Below, piece after piece: positions 22,726 through 33,900 of a DNA stretch of 64,000 bases; position 1 is the stretch's first letter; each line of letters begins with the position of its first letter. Source of the stretch: Talpa occidentalis (Eukaryota > Chordata > Mammalia > Eulipotyphla > Talpidae); contig NW_023601543.1 of the NCBI RefSeq assembly GCF_014898055.3, positions 12,795,314 through 12,859,313 on the forward strand, written 5' to 3'. Both the position numbers and the translations under genes were made by a program. Under the pieces are notes generated by a model that saw only the letters and a program-made list of their open reading frames with translations, did no database searches and was not told where the DNA came from.

Positions 22726-23697
22726 AAAAAGCAAAATGCTAAAAAAAAAAAAATGACCCTTATGGCACAGGGGAACAATGACATGCACACAGGAAGACAA
22801 GTTCCTGCTGGGTATTCTGCTGAGTGACCCGAGGAGGTCCCTGTTCAACGCTGGACCTCAATGTCCTGGTCTGTAGCATGGGTGATGTATGAGAATCTCA
22901 ATCTCAATCCCTAAACGCTTTTAGGAATTGCAGTGATAATGCTGCGCCGTGGCGAGACTGCACTCTGTAGCAGACAGTAAGATGCTCCTTTGACTACCTT
23001 CCTGGGCAGGCCCTCCTTGGAGCCCCCAGTGTGGGGGGAAAGCAGCTTTCCCCTAGAGAATGAGGCATCCACTCCCCACTTCTCCCAACGTTAAGACCTT
23101 CCCTTTCTGGGTCTCTGGACCTTCCCTCTGGAAGTCCAACTAGAATTCAATACTGGGATTAGCTGCTCTTTCAGAAGAATGAAGGACAACTTGCCTCTTC
23201 TTCCCCATCCCTCTTCCTCATGCACACATGTGTGTTTATATGCACAGATATGTGTGCACACCCCACCAGAGAAAGAACTGGGCCCAAACTCCTATTTGCA
23301 CTCAAGAGTCTCAAAATGACAATTTCACTTGTACACCGTTGGTATTAAATGAAATTCCATTCTCCTTGTCAAATTTCAGACAGGGGAAAGAGCCCAGAAT
23401 TCCAATAGTGATGGTGTTCTTGGCAAGCACTTTTTACAGGGTGGTAAGGTAATCAATCTGCAGTTGGCAGTCCGAAGGCTTCAGCTTTCATCTGAGTCGG
23501 GAAGTCCAGGGGCTGGGTATCACAGCTTCCATCCATATGACTTTGCTCTCAGGGTAACATATTTTTTTCCACCAACAACGTAGCTCTCTTCACCCACCAT
23601 ATACCCACTGCAGTCAAGGAGAAAGGACATGACCGATTCACTGAATCTTTGTGTCTCTTTAGCCCTGCTGGACCACAGACTTCTCGAAACTGGAGTT
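22726..23697. other. No recognisable feature
   Basis: Unique sequence, moderately GC-rich, without gene signals. A GT/CA-rich stretch lies at about 23221-23262. Confidence 0.4.
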
Positions 23698-24060
23698 CCT
23701 TTTTTTTTTTTTTTTTTTTTACAGTTTTAAGTTACTTTTGATTAAACATAATTATCTTTTATCTCATCTGTTTTTATCTCTTTTTTAAATTTTATTTTAT
23801 ATATTTTACATCATTTTTCATTTTTGCACACTATATGCATTTTCGTCTTGGTTATAGTCCCCGTACATTTCCCACCCCCCCTTATCTTGACCCTAATCCC
23901 TCCCCCATGCCCCGTAGTGTGTCTCTGGTTTATAGTTGCTTGTTGATTTTGATTTTTACTTTATTATAATTAGTCTTTTCCCTGGTCCCTTATTTAGGTT
24001 TTCTAAATTCCTGCTATGAGTGAGACCATGTGGTATTTTCATTCCTTTGAATTCTGCCCA
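23698..24060 (-). mobile_element. Young 5'-truncated L1 (3' UTR plus tail)
   Basis: It starts with a T-run of about 22 (the L1 A-tail on the minus strand, 23700-23721). It continues with AT-rich 3' UTR text ('tttacatcatttttcatttt', 'cttggttatagtccccgtac') and stops near 'gctatgagtgagaccatgtg', which is L1 antisense text from the end of ORF2. About 250 bp are closely similar to 28880-29163. No clear target duplication. Confidence 0.8.
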
Positions 24061-25134
24061 ATACCCTCCTTTGGTCAGGGTGCATTTACCTTCCCAGAAT
24101 TCACTCCCCAAGAACCAGCACTTGGGCTAACCAGGGAGAACTTAAGTTTTCTGGCCTGAAGAACATAATGCAGTTTGCAAACCCACCCCTGATCTCTGTC
24201 CTATATTTTCATTCCCTTTCTATGGTTTTGGTAATGTAATTTTGGTTTTGCATTAAGCTCCCAGTTCCTTAATGAAAGTAAAAACGAATAAAGTATGGCA
24301 GAGATTGATGCCTCTACACACACATGCACACTGAAAAAATTGGACATGATTGACTCCAAAGGATCCTTGTACCCCTCATCCTATTAAGGGACCTGAACAG
24401 CTCTGTCGCCTTTGCTCCGTGGCTTGGGCTGTCATCCGTAGACTTACTGCCATCCGTGGTAGAAATGGATGACGGTGGTTGTCAGAGTCCAGTGCTCAGC
24501 TTGCCATGCAAAGCCTGTTGGCTTTAATAGTGACCACCTGCTGGACATCTCAGAAGATGTCTCACTTAAGGCCTATTTCATGAATGGTCCTTTGTTTATT
24601 TCAAAGCCACACTGCTGTTCCAATTTGAGTATTGCATTTTGTGTGATGGGCACGGGAAGTACAGATGAAAGTCCTTCAGAAAATACTTCCATGAACTGTA
24701 CGAGCCTGGGTGTGATTCCCACTTTCAACACAATCAGGGCACAGCCAGCCCCTTTTTATTGAAAACATATGGTGGATATTTAGAGCAAACCCTAGTCCAG
24801 ATCCAGTCGTGGTGCCATGAAGGAGAGCAGGAAATAAAATGGGGAAAATGGCATCCAGGTGGCAGGAGGAATTCAGCAGGTGGGACGGGAAATATTTACT
24901 GTTAAGGAACATTCGTAAGAACAGGAGCAAGTTAGATGTGATTTCCAGGTCCAACTGCAGTCAGTATTTGCCAAGTAGAGGGGAAACTTGGAGAGGATTC
25001 TTAGAACCATACCTTACACTTGACCCAAACCAGCCTTCTGTCTCCTCCACACCCCCCCCCCTTCCCCATGAACCTGTTCAGCAACTATCACTAAGCTTTG
25101 AGAATGTATTTAAAATATCTGCCTATGGTCAGTA
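24061..25134. other. No recognisable feature
   Basis: Unique sequence. Frames of 97-98 codons at 24469-24762 and 24839-25135 show no recognisable domain. A C-run lies at about 25051-25061. Confidence 0.4.
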
Positions 25135-25310
25135 AGTGCCCCATGACGACCCATCCTCCTCCCATGGATCCCGTGAGAGGAGATACTATCCCCGCGCTAC
25201 AGATGCAAAAATGGAGGTTCCTATGTTAACTTGATCAAGGTCTCACTGCTAGGAAGTCACAGAGCTGAGATTTGATTCTAGGTCTCTCCTATGTCAAGGC
25301 CCTTGCTCGA
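25135..25310 (-). repeat. MIR SINE
   Basis: Antisense MIR: 'ctacagatgcaaaaatggag', 'acttgatcaaggtctcactg', 'ctaggaagtcacagagctga', 'gatttgattctaggtctctc'. Confidence 0.85.
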
Positions 25311-25764
25311 TTTTGTTTGGAAATTCAGCAAGAGAGGAGAGACACTTGTAAATTTGGCAAAAGGGTCTTGGCTTCTCCTGGAGGACAATTTGTAGAATGT
25401 CATCTGTGGCTCCTGTGCAGTTAGCCTGCTCTGCGTGAGAGCCCTGGGGTGAGTGCACCCCACCTCTCCTCTGGGGTGGTCACCAGTTTAGTCCTTATCA
25501 CTTCAGCCCCTACTGGTGCAGAAATGGAGAGGTAAGACGGCAGGGGGTGACTTGGAAACATCCACAGAAAGGCACCATCACCATCCCCTGCCCTCTCCGT
25601 GGAGTGGAAAGAAGGGGTGGTTCCAGCAGGGAGGGGAAGGGAAAAGCTGTAGACAGATTTATACTTCCCCCAGTTTAACTGACTTTCCCTGTGTCCCCCT
25701 GTGAATTCCAGCCTCTACAAGTCTTTAGAGAATTTCACACTGAGACTTCTGTGCGGGGCGGTGG
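25311..25764. other. No recognisable feature
   Basis: Unique sequence; nothing recognised. Confidence 0.4.
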
Positions 25765-25950
25765 ACAGGACTGTGCTAGGTGTCAGCAGATGTGACGTCA
25801 GGGCCGGTTTAGCCATCTCTGAGGAGCGTGACTGGGGGCAAGTCACTGAGCGCACGCTCGGCACCTGTGCAGCGAATCTCATCAGCCCTTTCCATTATGC
25901 GTGACTGCTTCATTCTGCAGATTAAACGAGATACATGGGAAAGTCTTGTA
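25765..25950 (+). repeat. Possible MIR remnant containing a TGACGTCA site
   Basis: Weak sense-MIR pattern ('gcgtgactgggggcaagtca', 'ctgcagattaaacgagatac'). At 25793-25800 it carries the palindrome TGACGTCA, the full cAMP-response element sequence. No promoter context is visible. Confidence 0.4.
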
Positions 25951-26134
25951 AAGGTCTAAAATGCCACCGAAGTATAAGTGATTATGAGAAATTCAAGAGG
26001 GGCTGGTCACATAAGTGGCATTGTCTTTGTAAAATGAAACTATATTGCTCGGTCTCGGTTTCCATTACTATGTGGAAGATGGTACAGCTTCACACCTCTG
26101 CATGGGCCTCACCCCACCGCCACCAAAGTCCTCG

Positions 26135-26365
26135 TGCCTTCCCACTATCATGGACCCCATAACTCCCATTCCCTCTTCCCCTGCCCTCTGGGAGCCAGAA
26201 TAGTATCCCCGAGTCTAAGAGTTATTTTTGTTGTGATTTGTCAGTTCATTTGCTTTGGTTATTTGTACTCCGCTTTTGAGAGAAACCATCTGGTAATTGT
26301 CTTTCACTTTCTTATTTCACTTAGCATGGTTTCCTCAAGTTCCATCCATGCTGTCTCAGAAGGGA
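26135..26365 (-). repeat. L1 3' region, part 1
   Basis: Antisense L1 ('tgttgtgatttgtcagttca', 'tttcacttagcatggtttcc', 'tcaagttccatccatgctgt'), broken by the SINE at 26381. Confidence 0.8.
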
Positions 26366-26380
26366 AGATTTCCTTGTTTT

Positions 26381-26643
26381 TTTTTTTTTAATTTATACAA
26401 GCACTGGGTACAGTCAGAAGCGCGGGAGGGTGAGAGAATTCACCAGAGCCAGAGCGGGGAGCAGAGCAGGAAGAAGGACCGAAGTACACTGCTGAGGGGA
26501 GCAGCGGGCGGTAGGAGAGGTCTGCGCACCATGTGGGACCCTCCTCTGGTGGCCGGGGAGCAGCCGGGGATGGAACCGGCGCTGCAGAGGCTGCTGGCAG
26601 CTTCATAGCCCAGCGCTCAACCGCTGCGCCACCGGGGAGGCCT
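26381..26643 (-). mobile_element. Vic-1-like SINE with 11-nt insertion
   Basis: Same short subtype as the copy at 22454, with an extra 'agcagccgggg' after 'ggtggccgggg' (about 26559-26569), shared only with the copy at 28029. A 15-bp target duplication 'agatttccttgtttt' lies at 26366-26380 and 26644-26658; it belongs to the host L1. Confidence 0.95.
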
Positions 26644-26790
26644 AGATTTCCTTGTTTTTTAAAAGCTGTGTGGTATTCCTTTGACGCTCTTGCCCACAGC
26701 TTCTTATCCGGTCAACCATCCGTGGGCATTTAGTTGTTTCCACATCTTGGCTATTGTGAACAATGAGATTATCTTTGCCCGAGAGACAAT
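26644..26790 (-). repeat. L1 3' region, part 2
   Basis: Continuation of the interrupted L1: 'agctgtgtggtattcctttg', 'tagttgtttccacatcttgg', 'ctattgtgaacaatgaga'. Confidence 0.82.
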
Positions 26791-27584
26791 GGCTGCCTCC
26801 CTCTCCCCTTGGTGGATGAGCTTCCTTGTCCTTAAAGCACATCTCCAGAGCGGAAGGAATCCTCCATCCAAGTCTATGTGCCACGTTTCTTACACGAGAG
26901 CTAGTTTGAGATTTAAATTTACCCTGTCTCTCAAGACATAGCTTTGCATCTGTTTTGCATTCAAATTTATTTATCAAGAGACAAAATTGTGTGTTCTTTA
27001 ATTCTCCTCACAGCATATGCAAACAGATCAGATGAGGTTGCTGATCCAGCGAAATGGCAGGTAGCCTTTTGCTTCCTTGAAATCGCTAATTTTACAAATG
27101 GTAGAGTGTTGAAACATGGCATGGAACATCTATTTTACTAGAATCTGGCAGCACGGGCGCATATGGTCTTGTCGAGAATGAACCAAACACAATTCCAGGA
27201 TTATAATTAAGTAGTTGAAATCCCAAAAGGAATAACTTAACGGGAACAAAGTCAGATTTAGATTGCTTTTTGTTAGCTTGCTCTTAGGCTCCCTCCTTGG
27301 CAGTTTATTGGCAGCATAGCCACTTCAAGGTCTTGCTCTGAGAAATGTTTCATTGCAAGACGGCAAAGATTTCACCCTGACTCTGACTGCACTTGATGTA
27401 TCATCTGTACACCATGGATATTATATACCATAGTATGTAACAATACTAAGCTCAGCGGTCAGTCCCAATGTCCTATGAAAAAGGATCTTAAATATTTAGG
27501 TTGATGCCTTCTCCCACCAAATCTAAACTTCTGATCAACTCACCGGCAGGCCAGTCAATATAAAGAAGGGAGACAGAGACCATT
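26791..27584. other. No repeat recognised; unique AT-rich sequence
   Basis: About 800 bp between L1 copies without repeat signatures. It includes 'catatgcaaacag' at about 27015, which contains the octamer-like ATGCAAA. Nothing shows that it is functional. Confidence 0.4.
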
Positions 27585-27836
27585 ACATAAGAAAATTCCC
27601 CCCTCTCCTCCCCTGGCTTCCTCTCTCCATTATAAGCTTCACCTCACCCACCACCAGAATTCCAGTATTATTTTTCCCCCTCCCCTTCCTCCCCTCCCCT
27701 TCTGGTAAGCAACATATTTTCCACTGAGTCTTCAGAGTTATTTTTGTTGTGATTTGTTAGTTCATTTACTTTGGTTATTTATACTCCACAGATGACAGAA
27801 ACCACCTAGTAATTGTCTTTCATTTTGTGAATTTTT
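27585..27836 (-). repeat. L1 3' region fragment
   Basis: The CT-rich stretch followed by 'gagttatttttgttgtgatt' and 'agttcatttactttggttat' is closely similar to 26215-26300, so it is another copy of the same part of L1. Confidence 0.75.
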
Positions 27837-28012
27837 AAAAAATTAGATATTTTTAAGTGACATTGATTTACACTGCTGTACATGACTCAGAGGCAGCTTT
27901 GCACCCTCCAGGTGCCGCCACACCGCACCCTCCAACCAGGCACCCATAACTCCTCCACCTCAGTCCATGGGGCCCCCTCCCCCCTCTGCTCTCTCCCCTC
28001 CCCTTCCCAGTC
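27837..28012 (-). repeat. L1 3' UTR, part 1
   Basis: Start of a larger L1 that continues at 28335: 'agtgacattgatttacactg', then C-rich 3' UTR text. Interrupted by a SINE. Confidence 0.75.
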
Positions 28013-28028
28013 TAGTAACCTCATTTCT

Positions 28029-28318
28029 TTCTTTTTTTTTTTAAAAAAAGATTTATTTATTTATTTATACAAGCACTGGGTACAGTCAGAAACGCGGGAG
28101 GGTGAGAGAATTCACCAGAGCCAGAGCAGGGAGCAGAGCAGGCAGAAGGACCGAAGCACACTGCTGAGAGGAGCAGCGGGCGGCAGGAGAGGTCTACGCG
28201 CCATGTGGGACCCTCCTCTGGTGGCCGGGGAGCAGCCGGGGATCGAACCGGCGCTGCAGAAGCTGCGGGCAGCTTTGCAACCCAGCGCTCAACCGCTGCG
28301 CCACCGGGGAGGCCCAAG
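28029..28318 (-). mobile_element. Vic-1-like SINE with 11-nt insertion, perfect duplication
   Basis: Second copy carrying the extra 'agcagccgggg' (28231-28241). It is flanked by a perfect 16-bp duplication 'tagtaacctcatttct' at 28013-28028 and 28319-28334. The perfect duplication and intact A-tail suggest a young insertion. Confidence 0.95.
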
Positions 28319-28334
28319 TAGTAACCTCATTTCT

Positions 28335-28840
28335 ATAGTCAGATTTCTAGGATTTATTATTGGTTTGGATTTATCTGACCCTTTGTTTTGTTTCTCTGTA
28401 TTTCACATGTAAGTGACACCAACCTGTATTTATCTTTCTCCTTCTGACTTTTTTCATTTAGCATGGTCACCTCAAGTCCCAGCCGTATTTTCTCAAAAGG
28501 TGAGACTTCATCATTTTTAATAGCTGTGTAGAATTCCATTGAGTGTGTAGCACAGCTTCCTTATCTAGTCACCATCAGTGGGCTTTGAGGTTGTTTCCAT
28601 ATCTTGGCTATTATAAATAATGCTGCTATTAACATAGGGATTATATATATTACTATATATATATATATATGATATAACACTAATGTTTTTTGAATTCGTG
28701 TTTTCATGTTCTTTGGATAAATACCTAGGAGTGGGTGTTGATAGATCATGTGGCATTTCTATTTTTATTTTTTAAGGAATCTCCACATTGTTTTCCATAG
28801 AGGTTATACCAAATTACATTCCCACCAATAGTGCATGAGT
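28335..28840 (-). mobile_element. L1 3' region, part 2, with ORF2 C-terminal fragment
   Basis: Continuation of the L1 from 27837. A 60-codon frame on the minus strand at 28357-28539 shows L1 ORF2 C-terminal motifs (MEFYTAIKND, EKSQKEKDKYRL) but is disrupted. Antisense landmarks continue to 'acattcccaccaatagtgca' at about 28815. A (TA)n tract lies at 28644-28676. Confidence 0.9.
28644..28676. repeat. (TA)n microsatellite
   Basis: Alternating TA run broken by a single C, inside L1 sequence. Confidence 0.9.
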
Positions 28841-28859
28841 TAAAAGGAGTAGGTTTTTA

Positions 28860-29168
28860 TTTATTTATTATTATTATTTTTAAATTTTATATATTTTTAC
28901 ATCATTTTTCATTTTTACACAATGTATATATTTTCATCTTGGTTATAGTCCCCATACAATTCCCACCCCCCTTGTTTTAATCCTACTCCCTCCTCCTCCC
29001 CGCCCCAGCATACCCCCCCCCCCACACACACACATACTGTCTCTGGCTTATAGTTGCTTGTTGTTGATTTTGATTTTTACTTTATTATAGTGAGTCTTTT
29101 TCCTGGTCCCTTATTTAGGTTTTCTAAATTCCTGCTATGAGTGAGCCCATCTGGTATTTTTCTTTTTC
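28860..29168 (-). mobile_element. Young 5'-truncated L1 inserted in older L1
   Basis: About 309 bp of L1 3' UTR ending in a T/A-rich tail. It is enclosed by a 19-bp target duplication with one mismatch, 'taaaaggagtaggttttta' (28841-28859) and 'taaaaggagtagattttta' (29169-29187). It shares most of its length with 23790-24055. It contains a C-run followed by CA repeats at about 29014-29033. Confidence 0.9.
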
Positions 29169-29278
29169 TAAAAGGAGTAGATTTTTAAACCGTGGTTTAA
29201 CATGACAAACCTAAAACATCAAGCTGTGTACTTCACTCATTATCTCCTTTTTCTGCTTATTTAAAGAGAGGATAACTC

Positions 29279-29540
29279 GGGCTTCCCCGGTGGTGCAGTT
29301 GTTGAGTGCTGGGTTGCGAAGCAGCCCGCAGCCTCTGCAGCACGGGTTGGATCCCCGGCCTCCGGAGGAGGGTCCCACATGGCGCGCAGACCTCTCCTGC
29401 CGCCTGCTGCTCCCCTCAGCAGTGTACTTCGTCAGTCTGCCTGTTCTGCTCCCCGCTCTGGCTCTGGTGAATTCTCTCACCCTCCCACGCTTCTGACTGT
29501 ACCCAGTGCTTGTATAAATAAATAAATAAATCTTAAAAAA
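29279..29540 (+). mobile_element. Vic-1-like SINE, short subtype, plus strand
   Basis: It starts GGGCTTCCCCGGTGGTGCAG, has the GGTTGGATCCCC B-box region, and ends (AAATA)n, TCTT and A-run. It lacks the 11-nt insertion of its neighbours. Flanking 'gagaggataactc' (29266-29278) and 'gagaaaggataactc' (29546-29560) is the target duplication with a 2-nt indel. Confidence 0.95.
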
Positions 29541-29560
29541 AAAGAGAGAAAGGATAACTC

Positions 29561-30399
29561 TCTTCCTTGTTTAATCCCCAAGTTCCTCCCAGTTTATGAT
29601 TTTAAAGGGAACCCGTCCAAAGTAAGTAATGCTATTTTGATACCTGAAACAGAGAATATAATTTTTTGAAGTGTATGGTGATTTCTAAACGTAACTGATG
29701 ACTGTAACTACCTTTTGTTAGAAGTTATGAATGAGCACATATTTCTAGGAAGATTACTTGGCAATTGAATTTACAAAGGGTGTGCCACAGGGCTGGAGAG
29801 TCAATATGCCTTTCATTCAACTAAAAAATATTTATTCAGTAGTTAAAAATTGTCTGTGGTGTAAGGCATTTAAAATGTTGGCAAAGATGAAGAAAGCTTT
29901 TATGTGAATAGGCCATAGTCTTCTTAAAAATTTTTTCCTACGGTGGTTCCTTGAATATATTACAAAAAAGACATATAAAGAGAACTGATAATCACCATTC
30001 TATGTCTTTGAACTTGAATGTATCTTAACATAGTACTTTCTTTTAAGAGGATTTAAAAAAAATGACTACCCAAAATTTAAAAAAAAATTTAGTGTATATT
30101 GTAAAGGGTATTGCGAGTCACTCCTTCAGTGACCTCAGGTGCCCAGAACAGTGTTATTTTTTAATATAACTATTTTCCTAATTTATTTTTGCTTACAAAG
30201 AATAATTCTGTGAAAAGTATGAAGAGCCAAATATTGAAACTTCAGGTATTATTCAGTTTACCAAAAAGAAAGGAGTGCCTGCAATGACTGAAAGGGTGAC
30301 TGACTGAAAGAACATGTGGACAAATCCACGTCATCTGTCCACTCAAATGTGCTTCTGTGCATGTCATTTTAATGGTGATAGTAGCTATAAAATGGGGGG
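29561..30399. other. No recognisable feature
   Basis: AT-rich unique sequence with several short A- and T-runs. Confidence 0.4.
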
Positions 30400-30680
30400 A
30401 ATGAAGTGCTGAGAGTACATATAAAGGACCCCTGGGAAATCATGTTTAAGCTGAGATTTGAAGATAAGAACTATGAGGAAGGAAGCTGGGGACAGGGTCA
30501 AGGGAGAGGTGGTGTATGAGTCCAAGAAGGGAGGACAAAGGCAAGGAAAAGTAATAGAAATGAAGACAGGAAGCAGAGAGGGTGAAGAAGAGAATAATAA
30601 GGATTAAAGTTGCAGCTGTGAGGATGGCAGGACAGCAGGAAGGAGAATCAGCAATCTAGGGACAGATGGGGACAGCTGTT
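30400..30680 (-). repeat. L2-like fragment (weak)
   Basis: Purine-rich text with 'aagctgagatttgaagataa' and 'caaaggcaaggaaaagtaat' fits antisense L2 ('tgagctgagtcttgaaga...'). Decayed, boundaries uncertain. Confidence 0.45.
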
Positions 30681-30939
30681 GACTCCTGAGAAAATTGAAA
30701 GTAGTAAACCTTTGTAATCTGGAAAACTTGGTTAACCAGAATGACTCATTCCCCAACCATGCCACACATCCAGGATTTTACTAGAAAAGCAAACATCCTT
30801 AGCATATGCTGCTGTTTCTACTTGAACATCTGACAGCGGTTCTAGATGACAGATGAATGGAACAGTCTTTGAATTGGAAGGAGACTTAAGAGTCATTTAA
30901 TATACTTATCAATTTGCAGCTAAAGACAGAATTGATAAC

Positions 30940-31130
30940 TAAAACTTAGAAGCAGTGCCCATGTGCCAGTTACTGTTCTAAGTGTTTGTGTCAACTCATT
31001 TAATCTTCAGAACAATCCTTTGAGGTGGAAACCATTATGATTCCCATTTTACACATGAGGGACTGACTAAGGCACAGAGAGGCTCCTTGACTTGTCTCTG
31101 ATCACACAGCTCCTACATGTGCCGCAGAAA
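30940..31130 (-). repeat. MIR SINE
   Basis: Antisense MIR: 'tgccagttactgttctaagt', 'tcaactcatttaatcttcag', 'ttcccattttacacatgagg', 'gcacagagaggctccttgac', 'atcacacagctcctac'. Confidence 0.93.
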
Positions 31131-32224
31131 CCTTGGGCATAATCACTGATCTGTGTCTCTGAAAATCATGCAGCTGGTTCGTGGCAGATCTAAGAAGGGA
31201 GCTCAGGTCCTTGTGAACCACAGCTCTGTAGGTGCCCACTCAGATGGATATAAATCAAATAAACACCATTATAAAATCAAATAAACACCGTGACATTATC
31301 AGAAGTAGAAAAACAAACTTTTCAATCTCCCTGTCCCTAAGTGAGGGCAAATCCAGGGCTCCTCTCTCACTGGGTTGCCCAGAATCTGGCTCTCCATCAT
31401 GGCATTGCATTTGAACAGTTGAGTCCTTTGGAGCTGGCAGAGGACATTTTTGCACTTCCATTCAATTCAGTGCTTGTGTCAGATGCCATCCTGCCCAGTG
31501 ATGTTAATGTGCCTCTTTGTGAGTACTTTAAAGTAAATGGGCTTCATTATGGGGAGGAGGGGGGACTGAGGTGCTGAACAGGAGAGGTATGACAAACAAA
31601 GCCAGAGAGTAAATGTTAAGCACGTTGAGTAAACCTGCTGTCAGAATTTCCAGAGGAGATTTGATTGGTTAGAAAAATTCATCTTTGCTTCATCATTTCA
31701 AAGCAATTTCATGCTTCAGTTCTCCATACTTCTGTCTTCTGCACACTTGTGAGGGCCCCACCTGGGCCTTAGCACCAGTCCGAAGTCTTGTGTGATGTAG
31801 TCTCCATGCAAAGGCTCTCTGGGAGTTATGTAGAAAACTGCATGGTAACATTTGATTTTGCTAGAACATTTAATCATCTTCTGCCTGGGTTAAGTTGAAA
31901 AGGCTCCCATCCAGCTTAAAATTGAAAAGTGTAACAGAATGAAGTTTATATAAATATTGAAAGACACAGAACTAACGAATATATTAGTAGAGACCTTCAC
32001 AACAGCCTGTAATCTGGAGTCACTCAGGGGCCCACAGTTGTGGGCATCATTGTTCACCTTTCTGAGCTGAGGCAGGGGGGAGGTGGAGTGGCATGGAAAA
32101 GGAGATACGAGAGCGCCTTCCCAAGGGGGTGTCTGACACCTGGTGGGTAGCTGAATTTGTTACATAAAGATTTTAAACACCATCTGGTCATTTCTGTAGG
32201 ACCTCATTTGGCAGTATAGGGGAT
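31131..32224. other. No recognisable feature
   Basis: Unique sequence. A 78-codon plus-strand frame at 31341-31577 is the least repeat-like one here, but I recognise nothing in it and it has no splice or promoter context. Confidence 0.4.
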
Positions 32225-32710
32225 TGTTTCTTTTTTCCCCAGTTTTACTGAGATAAAATTGACATGTCACATTGTAAGTTTTAAAGTTGTAAAATGTGAA
32301 GATTTGATGCACGTCTATACTGTGACATGATTAACACTGTTGCCCCGCATATTTCTGACTTGTGTGCACATGCGTGCATTGGGGACTGGGTGGGGGTGGG
32401 AGCATTTCAGTTGTACTCTCCTAGCAGCTTTTGAGTATATAATGTAGTATTGTGCTGTCAGTGAGTGCCCCAAAATTTGTTCTTCCTTCATAACTGGAAG
32501 TTTCTAAGTTTCTCCCTTGTACCAACATCTCACTTCAACTCCAACCTCTCCCAACCACCACTCTACTCTCTCCTATGAGTTCAGTTCTTTTGGGGTGCAC
32601 ATGTGGGAGCAGACAGTATTTGGCTTTCTCTGTCTGACATCTTCACTCAGCCTAATCCCCTCAAGGTCCTTCTATTGTCACAACGGCTAGATTGTGTGGG
32701 GTCCCCAGTG
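32225..32710 (-). repeat. Old L1 3' region
   Basis: Antisense L1M: 'cagttttactgagataaaat', 'tgacatgtcacattgtaagt', 'cttcataactggaagtttct', 'tcaaggtccttctattgtca'. Confidence 0.88.
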
Positions 32711-33774
32711 ACAGTCTGCCTCAATCCTTATTTACTTCCCAAGGTACATTCCCTTGCATGCTAGTTTCACAGGCTCCTCTGTGAAAAATGGGACTGTGGT
32801 CAAGTAACTTTGAGAAAACCTATTTACCACATGTGTCACCTCTTGGAGGTTAAGTGTTCCAAGAAGGCCGTCCGTTGAAACTATGCTTAACTTGATATAT
32901 TTCAGCCTTTCAAATGAATTTCATTGCAGAGTCACTCCCTCCTCTCTGCACGCACTGCTCAGCAGAGGGCCTACCAAGAGTCTTCTACAGAATACGTGTG
33001 ACACCACTGGGTGATGCTGTGCCCTTGGCGTGGTTTACAAGGCTCTTTGTCATCTAACCTTGCTCGCCTGTCCAGCCACCTCTGTCATTAAACTCCCAAT
33101 ACGCACCATTCTTAAGGATGTTCTTCTTCCTCACTCGTGTTTTTGTGCCTTTTCTTTGCCCAAAAAGCCATCCTCCCTGTCCCCAGCCCCTGTCAAGTCA
33201 TCATTGAAGACGCAGCTCTGTTGTCTTCTTATCTATGAAGCATTGTGATTTCCTCCAAGGAAGAGGTAGCAGCCCTTCTTTTCTAGTTCTGATATTTGTA
33301 CATATCTTGAATATTACATTAAGCACATATGAAATTATTGTTGTTCTGTAGCCTATAACCTTTCAAACCAATTCAGTTATTTTCTATAACTTTTCCTTTT
33401 AACACCATCCCTGTCTACTGAAGGGAGAGCCAACAGGAAAACAATCCGATCCTTTGTGGCAAAATGGCATATGAGAAACCTCTGGGTATGTTCTAGAGCA
33501 TGTCTAAATCCAGAGTACTTGGTAATGGATTCAGCTCCATAGTCTGAGCCCCTCTGTGCTGCCTCTCCTAGATGGTGCGAGAGCACTGGACTATAGATAC
33601 AAGAATGATAACACTTTGTGCTTGCTCCTCATAGAACAGCTCCTCGCCCAACTCCAGCTGGTTAGCTCAGATCTTTCTCCTGTCATCTTGACGCTGGAGG
33701 CCTTGGAGTAGTAACTGCTCCCATGAAGCCTCTTCTTCAGCAAGGAAAGAAAAATATTCATCCTTCAGGGCTTT
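32711..33774. other. No recognisable feature
   Basis: Unique sequence; nothing recognised. Confidence 0.4.
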
Positions 33775-33900
33775 GCTAAGGGTTTGTGTGCATTATCTCA
33801 TTTCACCCTCACAACGTCCCCTGTAGATAAATCCTCCATCATGTTATAGGTGAGGACACAGGGATCCGGCAAAGTGAAATGACCTAGATAATTTTGGCCC
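33775..33900 (-). repeat. MIR SINE fragment
   Basis: Antisense MIR core: 'gtgcattatctcatttcacc', 'ctcacaacgtcccctgtaga', 'ataggtgaggacacagggat'. It abuts a sense MIR. Confidence 0.78.

Noticed and set aside
27882..28412. 176-codon plus-strand open frame
   Set aside because: It is made of antisense L1 3' UTR plus the SINE at 28029. The same peptide segment recurs in the frame at 26297-26608 from another SINE copy.
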